A stretch of 64,000 nt of DNA from Kordia antarctica (GTDB lineage: Bacteria; Bacteroidota; Bacteroidia; Flavobacteriales; Flavobacteriaceae): contig NZ_CP019288.1 of NCBI RefSeq assembly GCF_009901525.1, forward strand, positions 4,679,501 to 4,743,500, in the 5' to 3' direction. Made by a program: the position numbers and the translations under genes. Below the pieces are notes generated by a model. It had not been told where the DNA came from, searched no databases, and worked only from the letters and a program-made list of their open reading frames with translations. Below, one piece after another: positions 26,467-33,939 of the stretch. Each line of letters starts with the position of its first letter. Positions within the stretch are counted from its first letter, which is position 1.

Positions 26467-29121
26467 TTAGTTTTTTTGTCCAAGAGCAATTTTAAGCTGT
26501 TCAATAAACACATCTATACTTGGCAGTTGATTTCTCTTGAAACGTTCCCAGAGGTCATAAAATGAACCAATCACATCGGCTAGGTGTGGTTGGTTTTCTT
26601 TTGTTGGCGTATTGTATGACGGTTTTATTTTTCGACCATCAATTAAAATCAACATTTTCTTCTGTTTCTTGTTTTCATCTTTTGTGATGATGGAAGTATC
26701 TAGGTTAATGATGTCACGAATAGTGTAATGCATGTAAAGCCAATTTAAAAATTCTCTTTTATGTTTTATTCTCCCTTTTTCATCAAATACAATATGTGTA
26801 TTTACAACAAGAACAGCTTTTCCATCATCTTTCATCGTTAATAGTGCAAGTGCAGAAATTAACCTTTGTACTTGGAAAGTATCTGCCATAAAATATGCAT
26901 TGTCCAAATGCTGTTCAATAATATCTAATTTTTCATTTTTGGTCTTCGTTGATTTTATAAATGGTGGATTGCAAACCACTACATCAAAAGATTTGTGCAT
27001 TTCTTTAGGATATGGCGAAGTAGGATCGTAATTAGTTATTTCATTGAAATTTGAAAATTTGAGAGACTTTCTTTTTAACTTACACAATTCGTTTGCATGA
27101 GTAACACGCTGATTTGCTCCGACCAATAAATTACCACTACCTGCGGTTGGATCGAAAATAGAAGTAGCTTCATTCATTTGTAAATATCTAGCAATCATCA
27201 TGGCAATAGGTAAAGGCAGAATTTGACAATGCTCGAAACGTTCTTTATCATTGGTAAAGCTTCTGTCGAATTGTAAATTTTCCCAAAAATGTCGCATGCC
27301 ATCTATCCAAACGTAATTTTCATTCGCATGACGATAAACACTTCTAAAATGATCGATGGCGCTTAATTCGATTGCTTCTCCTAGTGCTTCCTTATTTGGA
27401 ACTTTCTTTAGTGTACTTAAACTTTCAATTTGTGAAAGCGTAGGCTTTTTATGTTTATAGTATAGGAGACTCATTCCAGCAGCAAAGCTATCGAAGTAAA
27501 ATTTAGGAATTTTCGGTTCGTTAGTTGCAACGTCAGTATCAATAAATTCACTTTGTTCAAGTTGTTTAGAAAGCATATTTTCAATGTAAATTTCAATACA
27601 TTTTTTTGATTCAAACAAAGCATTTATTTTTTCTTGGGTATTTTTACGTTTTTTGACAAGTTCGGTATATGAAATATCCAGTAAGCTTTTCCCTTTTTTG
27701 AAATCAGCTAATTTTTCAGCTAGTTTCTTTATTTTTCTATCAATGATATCAATTCCTTTGGCAAGATCAGCAATTGGTCTAAAGTTCTGAATCAGATATA
27801 GCCAACGATACGATTGTTTGTTATCATCTAAAATTTGTTCAAGTGTTTTCACAGAAACATATCCTTTAATTAAACTTACATAAGGGTACTGTAAATCAGT
27901 TGAATACCCTAATTTTTCAAGATTATCAAAACCATTAATCTGCCAATATCTGTTGAGGTCACGACAATTGATATTGATACCCAAATCACTATAATTTTTA
28001 AGCTGTGATAGTTCAAAAAGTTCAAATTCAGACAACTTATGAAGCGTTTCAATAGTTACCTTAAATAGATACGGAAATTCAATTTTTAGTTTTGGTATGT
28101 GTTGCAATGGAATTGAACCCTTTTGAAAACATTCATGCACATATAGTGGAACAAGTACATTATCCACTTGATACTTGCTAAAGACAAGATTGGTAGCAAA
28201 AGACTTTATTTCAAAACTTTCATTTGTAAACACTATCAATGGACGAATTGCAATTGCTACACTTGCTTTAAAACAATTTGGGAAATCTTCAAACCATTCT
28301 TTATACAAACGAATAATATGTTTGAGTTTATCAAGGCGAAGTTCATTCAACATAATGGTTGAAGCTTCTTCAATTTCAGTGATTAACGTTTGAATAAGTC
28401 GTGTGTCTGTAACTTTGGTTGTCTGTTCAATAGATACTAATTCGTCGATGACTTCTAAAATCAGTAATTTGTCAAAATCAGGTTGATTTTCCAAAATACC
28501 TGTGTTATTAAATTTATGTGTTTTGTCAACAGTAATAACTTCAGTTGAATCTTCATTGATGCTCTCATCTTCATGATCCGTAGTATATTCCCATAAAGAA
28601 TGCGGGAGTTCGACAGGCAAAAACTGACCTTTGGCATCTAAACCTATAATTGCACCCAGATCAAATAAATCTTTTGCTTTTGTTTTATAGTTACGAGGGT
28701 ATATAGTAATGGAGTCAAAACGAGTCCCAAAATGCTTTAAAGCAAAACGTTCTGCAATGATTGTAGCAATTCGTTTATAGTTTTCAAAAACTAGATACCC
28801 ATCTTTTATAAAATACTCTTTCTTTTTGAAGCGAATTTCTACAATACAAAACTTTAATTTTTCAATAAAAAGTTCGGATGCTTCAAAAGATGGGACAATT
28901 GGAATAGCGCTCCAATCAGTATCACTTTCTATTGCTTTTTTAAGATCATTAGCAAAACGTACATAGGCAAGATGATAATCGGCATACCACTTTGTTTCAT
29001 CTTTAAAGAAGTTTTTAAATCCTAGTTTTTGCAAGAACGCAATCAATTGTTTTTCAATAGGATTAGAGAATACTATTTCGATTCCGTTTTTAGCTGTGTT
29101 GTGTATTACGTGTACATTCAT
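26467..29121 (-). CDS. large N6-adenine DNA methyltransferase-like protein
   Basis: 884 residues. Near the C-terminus are the marks of an adenine-N6 methyltransferase: motif I DPTAGSGNLL (about 655-664) and motif IV NPPF (about 718-721), with KAVLVVNTHIVFDEKG beyond. The N-terminus (IEKQLIAFLQKLGF with KWYAD) resembles the small domains seen in polyvalent proteins of conjugative elements and phages. The long middle is helical and charged. No restriction partner or specificity subunit adjoins it, so a solitary element-borne methyltransferase (self-protection or anti-restriction) is the best reading. Upstream is a perfect 19-bp palindrome only 12 bases from the start codon, a likely operator. 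Convergent with the caspase operon (24-base gap). Confidence 0.75.
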   Translation of the reverse strand: MNVHVIHNTAKNGIEIVFSNPIEKQLIAFLQKLGFKNFFKDETKWYADYHLAYVRFANDLKKAIESDTDWSAIPIVPSFEASELFIEKLKFCIVEIRFKKKEYFIKDGYLVFENYKRIATIIAERFALKHFGTRFDSITIYPRNYKTKAKDLFDLGAIIGLDAKGQFLPVELPHSLWEYTTDHEDESINEDSTEVITVDKTHKFNNTGILENQPDFDKLLILEVIDELVSIEQTTKVTDTRLIQTLITEIEEASTIMLNELRLDKLKHIIRLYKEWFEDFPNCFKASVAIAIRPLIVFTNESFEIKSFATNLVFSKYQVDNVLVPLYVHECFQKGSIPLQHIPKLKIEFPYLFKVTIETLHKLSEFELFELSQLKNYSDLGININCRDLNRYWQINGFDNLEKLGYSTDLQYPYVSLIKGYVSVKTLEQILDDNKQSYRWLYLIQNFRPIADLAKGIDIIDRKIKKLAEKLADFKKGKSLLDISYTELVKKRKNTQEKINALFESKKCIEIYIENMLSKQLEQSEFIDTDVATNEPKIPKFYFDSFAAGMSLLYYKHKKPTLSQIESLSTLKKVPNKEALGEAIELSAIDHFRSVYRHANENYVWIDGMRHFWENLQFDRSFTNDKERFEHCQILPLPIAMMIARYLQMNEATSIFDPTAGSGNLLVGANQRVTHANELCKLKRKSLKFSNFNEITNYDPTSPYPKEMHKSFDVVVCNPPFIKSTKTKNEKLDIIEQHLDNAYFMADTFQVQRLISALALLTMKDDGKAVLVVNTHIVFDEKGRIKHKREFLNWLYMHYTIRDIINLDTSIITKDENKKQKKMLILIDGRKIKPSYNTPTKENQPHLADVIGSFYDLWERFKRNQLPSIDVFIEQLKIALGQKN

Positions 29122-29132
29122 ATTTTAACCCA

Positions 29133-29151
29133 TTAGTGTTTGAAACACTAA
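29133..29151. promoter_or_regulatory. 19-bp perfect palindrome, probable operator of the methyltransferase gene
   Basis: TTAGTGTTTGAAACACTAA, a perfect palindrome around a central G, lies 12 bases from the methyltransferase start. It fits a dimeric repressor site. Confidence 0.5.
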
Positions 29152-29380
29152 GCTAAAAAGCACGATTGAAAAATCATTTGTTCACCTTTGTAACTTGGTA
29201 CAATAAGTTTAGTTCTATTTTTTAATTTGGCATTAAAAAAATAGCCAAAATGACAGGTAAACATTGAATTCTTTACATTTTTATTGATAAAAATGAAATT
29301 GTTTTTAACGACAAAAAACACATTCCAAATTCCATTTTTTCTGTAATTTATATCAATACAAAATCTATGCTTTTTTCTCC

Positions 29381-29399
29381 TTAGTGTTTAAAACACTAA
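29381..29399. promoter_or_regulatory. second 19-bp palindrome
   Basis: TTAGTGTTTAAAACACTAA, identical to the 29133 site except for the centre base. No gene starts next to it, so it may act with the first site by looping or as part of an origin. Confidence 0.45.
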
Positions 29400-29602
29400 G
29401 CTACGAAGCGAAATTGGAATATCATTTGTAAGCTTTTGGTACGATACCACGGATTGTAAGAGGAAATTGTAGGAAATTTAAAAAACACGGGGGGTTTTTA
29501 TAAAATGAAAGTAAAATCTAGGTTTTGATAGATGCAAATGACGAATATTTTAAGAATTATTTATCTTTTAACATATATTTTCTGATTTGTATTTTTGACT
29601 TG

Positions 29603-29902
29603 CTCATTACTGAGTGATTATCTGTGAAATCTAACTCATTGCTAACTGATAAGCTGAAAAAGAAAAAATTATTGATCTCTTTGTAAAAAGTACGCGAACT
29701 TCTTTCCAAAAATGTACTTATTACTTAGTGATTAACTGAAAAATACAACTCATCACTTAACGATAAGTTGAAAATGAAAACGAAAAAAATTGATTGATCT
29801 GTTTATAAAAAGTATGCAAACCACTTTCTTAAAATACACTCATCACTAAATGATTAAGCGAAAAATACAACTCACTGCTAAACGATAAGCTGAAAAAGAA
29901 AA
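29603..29902. repeat. array of six ~32-bp imperfect repeats in three paired units
   Basis: Copies start at 29603, 29635, 29717, 29749, 29839 and 29871. Each begins CTCAT or close to it, carries a GATAAGCTG/GATTAACTG-type core and ends in an A-rich stretch. Pairs are exactly 32 bases apart; pair starts are 114 and 122 bases apart. Between pairs is a shared spacer with TTGATCTGTTTATAAAAAGT or close to it. The alternation of two repeat types gives a higher-order unit. This resembles iterons or a maintenance site more than CRISPR, because spacers between pairs are related. Confidence 0.65.
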
Positions 29903-30153
29903 TAAAAATTTAATCAACCTATTACAATTCTTTGTAACAATAAAAAACTCCAGTCATTACAATTGAAGCTTTCAGAATTTAGCTAGTACGGTATATTAAA
30001 AAATTGGATTATTCTGTAATTGTAAATGTTTTTATTATTTTATATCATACTGAACCAATAAGCGTTTTTCTGTAAAGTATTCTTAGTAATACACGACTCA
30101 CTCAAATATCTTTACAAATGAGTTTATTACAACTATATAAACTCATTTATATG

Positions 30154-30169
30154 TTACGGGAAACCGTAA
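30154..30169. promoter_or_regulatory. TTACGG-N4-CCGTAA palindrome
   Basis: TTACGG and CCGTAA arms around GAAA. The same arms recur at 30229 and 48130, so this is a candidate binding site for one regulator. Confidence 0.4.
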
Positions 30170-30228
30170 GTTTAAAACATTTTTTCTTTGTATATAATAA
30201 ACTTCACTATTGCAAAACTGTACTTATT

Positions 30229-30245
30229 TTACGGTTATTCCGTAA
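30229..30245. promoter_or_regulatory. TTACGG-N5-CCGTAA palindrome
   Basis: The same arms as at 30154, with a 5-base centre (TTATT). It lies about 20 bases before a TATCTTTG element, where a -33 site would be expected. Confidence 0.4.
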
Positions 30246-30265
30246 TGACTTAACTTTCATAATTT

Positions 30266-30273
30266 TATCTTTG
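30266..30273 (+). promoter_or_regulatory. candidate Bacteroidota -7 element
   Basis: TATCTTTG matches TAnnTTTG and lies about 140 bases upstream of the small lipoprotein gene at 30413, just after a TTACGG/CCGTAA palindrome. Confidence 0.35.
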
Positions 30274-30412
30274 TGAGACAATTTTCCTTAATTTTAGAAA
30301 ATAAGGAAAAACATAATTCATATATAAAATATAGTAGCTACTTGCTGTTATACTTTCTGTTTTATTAGTAATTTACTTTTTTAAAAAGTCACTAATTTAA
30401 ACTTAAAGTATT

Positions 30413-30580
30413 ATGAAAAAAGTATTTCTAACAGCAGTATTTACATTTTTATTTTCAGTAATGTACACAAGTTGTACGCCCGAAACTTTAACTAACGAGG
30501 ATGAAACAGAAATTACAACCGTTGATCCCATTGATGATGGATCAGTAGATGAAGAAGACAATAGAGACTATGACGACTAA
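30413..30580 (+). CDS. small acidic lipoprotein (55 residues)
   Basis: The frame starts MKKVFLTAVFTFLFSVMYTSC, whose hydrophobic core ends in a YTSC lipobox-like site. The mature peptide is short and very acidic, ending in a run of D, E and N residues. Its stop overlaps the next ATG (30570), so it is coupled to the membrane protein gene. The family is not recognised, but the signal sequence makes it a likely real gene. Confidence 0.6.
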   Translation: MKKVFLTAVFTFLFSVMYTSCTPETLTNEDETEITTVDPIDDGSVDEEDNRDYDD

Positions 30581-31364
30581 TTTAGTTCAAATATTTAAAG
30601 GCATGATATTATTCTCAATAATTATCATGTCTTTAACCCATGTGTATTTTAGTAGTAAACCAGATGGTACTAGAGAAAATTATTTAGAATATAAATCTAT
30701 TACAAAAGAACGTGATAGTGTACAAAACTTACTATTACTTCAATTAAGTAATGGCATCATAAACAAAGAAGAATTTATAAAGATCTTTCATAACAAGTCT
30801 GATATATATATTGATAAGATAAAAAAGTGTAACAAAGAAAAAAGAATAATCATTAATAATTTTAAATTCAACGGAAGAAAAAGCTTTCATTATTGGTTAT
30901 TTATCTTCGGTTTATCTTTTTCGTTCTTCTTTTTAGCAATGCGATATTCATATCGTATTGTTATCGATCATAAGAATAAATATCTAAAAAAATCGCTTGC
31001 ATTAGAAGCGTCTGCTTGGATGGCGGTTTCGCTATTTTGGGTTGCACATTCCGTATTTGTAAAAAATGCTGACTTACCAACACCAATGTATGCTAGTGTA
31101 ATGTTTGGTATTTGTTTACTTCTTGGTTTGTCAATTTTTTATTTCATCAAATTTTTAACTAACAGAAAAGAGCATACTTTAAAAAGTTATAAGACTTCAA
31201 TTGTTAACCTTATTCAGCTTATAGGAGAAATTAGGGTAGACCATTACTTTAAAATGTCGGCAAAAGCTATGACAAAAGAAAACAAGGAAATAATTTCTAA
31301 AGACTCAGAAGTTATGGATAAAAAGATTTTTTCAACCCTAGAAAAAGTAGCTGATGGAAAATAA
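30570..31364 (+). CDS. membrane protein with four predicted TM segments
   Basis: About 264 residues from the ATG at 30570, which overlaps the lipoprotein stop; an in-frame ATG at 30549 would add 7 residues. Hydrophobic segments are near FKGMILFSIIIMSL, WLFIFGLSFSFFFLAM, SAWMAVSLFWVAHSVFV and FGICLLLGLSIFYFIKFL. A polar loop of about 80 residues lies between the first two, and the C-terminal 70 residues are soluble. No family is recognised. It overlaps the next small gene by 11 bases. Confidence 0.65.
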   Translation: MTTNLVQIFKGMILFSIIIMSLTHVYFSSKPDGTRENYLEYKSITKERDSVQNLLLLQLSNGIINKEEFIKIFHNKSDIYIDKIKKCNKEKRIIINNFKFNGRKSFHYWLFIFGLSFSFFFLAMRYSYRIVIDHKNKYLKKSLALEASAWMAVSLFWVAHSVFVKNADLPTPMYASVMFGICLLLGLSIFYFIKFLTNRKEHTLKSYKTSIVNLIQLIGEIRVDHYFKMSAKAMTKENKEIISKDSEVMDKKIFSTLEKVADGK

Positions 31365-31596
31365 TAATAAAGAGATATTAGAACGCCTAAAAAGATTAGG
31401 TTTTATAGTTGATGATTCTGTTACTCATAACCTTACAATTACATTAACTGATGTTGTAAATTTTCTTTTAGATGATGAAATTAAATTGTTAGATGAATTT
31501 GAAAGTTTACACAAGAAAAAAATTAGTGGAGGAAATTTGTCTTATTTAGAAGAATCATTTTACAATCAAGTTGCTAAAAGCTATGTGAAAAAATAG
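31354..31596 (+). CDS. small acidic protein (80 residues)
   Basis: 80 residues with strong helical character (EILERLKRLGFIVDD) and no signal or membrane segment. It overlaps the preceding membrane protein gene by 11 bases and ends 2 bases before the convergent repressor gene, so it is probably translated with the membrane protein. The function is not known. Confidence 0.5.
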   Translation: MENNNKEILERLKRLGFIVDDSVTHNLTITLTDVVNFLLDDEIKLLDEFESLHKKKISGGNLSYLEESFYNQVAKSYVKK

Positions 31597-31597
31597 T

Positions 31598-31990
31598 TTA
31601 TTTCTTATTAATAATATGACTTATACGTTCTGAGGTTTTTAGTTTATCCACAAACGAATTAAACGAAGATAATTTTAAAAAATCTTCTTCTCTTAGCAGT
31701 AGGTACGCCACTATTTTGTCTTTATCTACACTTTCCAAAGCTTTAAGTAAATCATTGTCAAAAAACGATTTTAATGTCTCTACTTTGTCAATCAAAACAG
31801 GTTTAATACCATCTTTCAACCATTTTCTTGAGATGCCACAGTTTTGTTGTATCAATATCAAATATCCATCGTTAATACTTTCCCTGCTGACAGCTTTTCG
31901 AAGTGTATTTGCCTTTAATCCAATAGATTCGGCAACGATTTTCGTAGTCAAGTTTCCTTCTTTTAAGGCTATATCAAATCTTTCATTCAT
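31598..31990 (-). CDS. phage CI-like HTH repressor
   Basis: 130 residues. The N-terminal 60 residues have a helix-turn-helix (LTTKIVAESIGLKANTLRKA) followed by a recognition-like helix and GISRKWLKDG, the pattern of phage and mobile-element CI-type repressors in Bacteroidota. The C-terminus (about 65-130) is a helical oligomerisation-type domain with no protease dyad visible. It faces the membrane protein operon tail-to-tail and is preceded by two copies of a 12-bp direct repeat, so autoregulation is plausible. It supports a mobile-element origin for the 26-32 kb region. Confidence 0.65.
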   Translation of the reverse strand: MNERFDIALKEGNLTTKIVAESIGLKANTLRKAVSRESINDGYLILIQQNCGISRKWLKDGIKPVLIDKVETLKSFFDNDLLKALESVDKDKIVAYLLLREEDFLKLSSFNSFVDKLKTSERISHIINKK

Positions 31991-31998
31991 AAATTAAC

Positions 31999-32039
31999 AG
32001 GAAATTTGTCGTTATATTTTGTTTTTAAGGAAATTTGTC
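31999..32039. promoter_or_regulatory. paired 12-bp direct repeats, candidate repressor operator
   Basis: AGGAAATTTGTC occurs at 31999-32010 and 32028-32039, 29 bases apart, in the region where the promoter of the CI-like repressor gene should lie. Direct repeats at near-helical spacing fit cooperative binding by a repressor. Confidence 0.4.
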
Positions 32040-32135
32040 TTTTATTTGTTTAAGTCTTAAAACAAATGTAATAAAAACGTTTTGTTTAGTCTTTGCTACC
32101 ATGAATGGTTTTTTCATAATAGTAAGTTTTATTGG

Positions 32136-32190
32136 TTAAGTACCGTATAGAGAACCCCTATTTCTCTAAAGCTGGATTGCATACTTATAA
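32136..32190. repeat. first copy of a ~55-bp upstream repeat
   Basis: Contains GGTTAAGTACCGTATAGAGA followed by CCCCTATTTCTCTAAAG and GATTGCA. A related block lies at 32813-32865. This copy includes a TAGAGA...TCTCTA inverted repeat. Confidence 0.4.
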
Positions 32191-32403
32191 CTAATTTAAA
32201 ACAAATAGCACGTTGACAATGGATTCATTTTTTAAGTTAACTTTTTTTTTCATTAGCACTTTTTCGAATATGAGTGCTACATTCAAAACGTGTTATTTAC
32301 GCAAGGTTATATTCTAATCTTGTTGTTTAAGGCAAGGCGATTGATGGTAAAAGCATCACTATCATCGTCTTGCTTACCAAACAAATATAAACTACAAATA
32401 GGT

Positions 32404-32664
32404 ATGATACACAAAGAACAGCGTAAAGAACTCAAAAAAATCTTAGGATATCACTATACAGCAGGTGTACTAAAGATTTTAAAAGAGAAAAAAATAACTA
32501 ACAGGAAAGGAAAAGCCTATGGCTCATCAATGATTCGGAATGTATTTACTGGTCTTAACCAAAATGAAGCAATTGAAGAAGCAATTATGGAGTTGTGTAT
32601 CCTAACCCAAGAAAAAACTAAAAAAAAGGTTGAAACAAGAAATCAAATATTAGGCATATCATAG
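32404..32664 (+). CDS. small basic protein, possible DNA-binding
   Basis: 86 residues from the ATG at 32404; the frame is open further upstream, but the added sequence is not protein-like. The sequence has LKKILGYHYTAGVLKILKEK, GKAYGSSMIRNVFTGLNQ and a helical C-terminus, a pattern common to small basic Bacteroidota proteins with a helix-turn-helix-like centre. It may be a small regulator. It lies between the two copies of the upstream repeat and before the RiPP cluster; whether it controls that cluster is not known. Confidence 0.5.
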   Translation: MIHKEQRKELKKILGYHYTAGVLKILKEKKITNRKGKAYGSSMIRNVFTGLNQNEAIEEAIMELCILTQEKTKKKVETRNQILGIS

Positions 32665-32761
32665 ATCACTTTTTAGGATGCCTTTTTGATAAAGTTAAGT
32701 TTAATAATTCAAAACAAACTATCATGATAAAATAGATTAATCTAATTAATTACCTAAATTT

Positions 32762-32777
32762 AGGGGAATATTCCCCT
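32762..32777. promoter_or_regulatory. perfect 16-bp palindrome before the RiPP cluster
   Basis: AGGGGAATATTCCCCT is a perfect palindrome directly before a TTACTTTG segment that resembles a -7 element. It is a candidate operator for the precursor genes that begin at 32933. Confidence 0.45.
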
Positions 32778-32812
32778 TACTTTGTGTGCAATTTTTTAGT
32801 TTATTTGTAGTT

Positions 32813-32865
32813 AAGTACTGTGTAAAGATTTCCCTTTGTCTCTAAAATTGTGTTGCAACTAAATT
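32813..32865. repeat. second copy of the ~55-bp upstream repeat
   Basis: AAGTACTGTGTAAAGA, then TTTGTCTCTAAA and GTTGCA, aligns with the block at 32136 across most positions. It ends about 70 bases before the first precursor ATG. The shared block may be a common regulatory leader. Confidence 0.4.
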
Positions 32866-32932
32866 TTTTAAACAAGGAAGTAGCTGAAAATCCTATATAA
32901 TAGAGTAAGCATTCATTTAATTTTTACAGATT

Positions 32933-33115
32933 ATGAAAACAAACAATTTTAAACAAATCGGAAAGGTTGAACTTTCTAATGTTTACGGAGGAACTAAAGT
33001 CTATAAGACGCATGTGGGCGACCCCGAGAAACCCTTGTATACAGATACTCATTTAGATAATGACGAAGACGGTATTTGGAGTAGTGGCGATGAATTTGTA
33101 GTAACCATGAGTTAA
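32933..33115 (+). CDS. RiPP precursor peptide 1 (grasp-with-spasm system)
   Basis: 60 residues. A leader with QIGKVELSNVYGG ends in the double glycine typical of Bacteroidota natural-product precursors; the core that follows has THVGDPEKP and an EF-hand-like loop DNDEDGIWSSGD (D, D, D, G and a final acid at loop positions 1, 3, 5, 6 and 12). Threonine, serine and many acidic residues are present, as needed for ester or amide links made by ATP-grasp maturases. It is the first of three precursors in the cluster. Confidence 0.7.
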   Translation: MKTNNFKQIGKVELSNVYGGTKVYKTHVGDPEKPLYTDTHLDNDEDGIWSSGDEFVVTMS

Positions 33116-33174
33116 CTATCTACAAAGAGATGATATATATAAACTGAATATTTAAAACTTTAACTTAAAACACT

Positions 33175-33390
33175 ATGAAATTAAAAAATATAAAAAAACT
33201 AGTAACTCTAAAAATTGATACTGCCAATGTTTATGGTGGATGGGATGGAATTCTTGCTACGGGTTCGGGTAGTATAAGCGGTATGGACTATGAAAGTGAT
33301 ATACACGTAGATTCGAATGGAGATGGCAAATGGAGTTCGGGAGAGTCAGTACATTTTTATCATACAACACCCTCCATTGACAGAATATAA
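33175..33390 (+). CDS. RiPP precursor peptide 2 (grasp-with-spasm system)
   Basis: 71 residues. The leader ends TANVYGG, matching precursor 1 (SNVYGG). The core contains SGMDYESDIHVDSNGDGKW and then SSGESVHF; the 12-residue loop DSNGDGKWSSGE is close to a canonical EF-hand (positions 1, 3, 5, 6, 12 = D, N, D, G, E). The conserved tail WSSG(D/E) is shared with precursor 1 and partly with precursor 3. It lies 60 bases after precursor 1. Confidence 0.7.
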   Translation: MKLKNIKKLVTLKIDTANVYGGWDGILATGSGSISGMDYESDIHVDSNGDGKWSSGESVHFYHTTPSIDRI

Positions 33391-33447
33391 AGTCACATCA
33401 TCTGCTTGTGAACGTTTTTTATTCATGAGCAGATTTAAAATTTCTCT

Positions 33448-33939
33448 ATGAAAAAAATTATTTATATACTGTTTTTTTTATCTCTTAATGTTCACTGTCA
33501 AGAAGCAAAAAAGCAAAAAATACTTGACCCTGTTTTAGTTGAAGAAATACACCTTATTTGTGAAAGAGATCAGTTACTTCGAGGTTATATATTAACAGAT
33601 AAAGAATATTTGCTAACCAAAGAAGAAAAAAAAGTATTGTGGAAACTTCAAAATGATATTGACGACTATAATACTAGACGATTTATTCAAATTGTTAAGG
33701 AGCATGGTTATGTAGACTCTAGTAATTCTAATATAGAATCATTTGCAACTTACGCAATATTTATGCATTCATCAGAAAAATATTGGGAAGAAATAAGACT
33801 GCTAATTGATGAAGAAAAGAAAAAAGGAAACCTAGATAAATCATCACATGGTATTATTACTTGGCATATAACAGGACGACCAGAACCAACTATCAATTAT
33901 ATTCCTAATAAAGAAAATGATTCTCTTAATAAGCAGTAA
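33448..33939 (+). CDS. exported protein of the RiPP cluster, DUF6624-like (tentative)
   Basis: 163 residues. A hydrophobic N-terminus (IIYILFFLSLNVHC) suggests export. The mature part is helical, with ERDQLLRGYIL and a C-terminal WHITGRPEP. The pair of motifs (DQ.xRG and WHI.GR) recurs in the paralogue at 36417, so the two form a family; I relate it to DUF6624-type proteins with low certainty. It overlaps the maturase gene by 23 bases, so it is part of the cluster and may handle the peptide outside the cell or give immunity. Confidence 0.6.
   Translation: MKKIIYILFFLSLNVHCQEAKKQKILDPVLVEEIHLICERDQLLRGYILTDKEYLLTKEEKKVLWKLQNDIDDYNTRRFIQIVKEHGYVDSSNSNIESFATYAIFMHSSEKYWEEIRLLIDEEKKKGNLDKSSHGIITWHITGRPEPTINYIPNKENDSLNKQ

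Larger units (their letters stand above)
29133..29455. repeat. imperfect ~75-bp direct repeat containing the paired palindromes
   Basis: The copy starting near 29130 and the copy starting near 29378 both read: palindrome, then AAGCTA, then AAGC, an ATTG...AA segment, ATCATTTGT and a TTGGTAC-like end. The copies are 248 bases apart. Similarity beyond the palindromes shows that a block was duplicated rather than two sites arising separately. Confidence 0.55.
29122..30412. other. 1.3-kb gene-free region with palindromes and a repeat array
   Basis: This stretch has no plausible gene. It holds two 19-bp palindromes (29133 and 29381) with shared flanks, a six-copy repeat array (29603-29902), two TTACGG/CCGTAA palindromes (30154 and 30229) and a candidate promoter element (30266). 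Such density of repeats suggests a replication, transfer or maintenance site of a mobile element. Confidence 0.6.
31991..32403. other. gene-free spacer between the CI-like repressor and a small basic protein
   Basis: About 410 bases. It carries the 12-bp direct repeats (31999 and 32028) and the first copy of a ~55-bp repeat (32136). No convincing gene; an in-frame extension upstream of 32404 has no good start. Confidence 0.45.

Noticed and set aside
29603-29902. CRISPR array
   Set aside because: The repeats are imperfect, come in fixed pairs, and the longer spacers between pairs are similar to each other. CRISPR spacers should be unrelated and regularly spaced. No cas gene is present.
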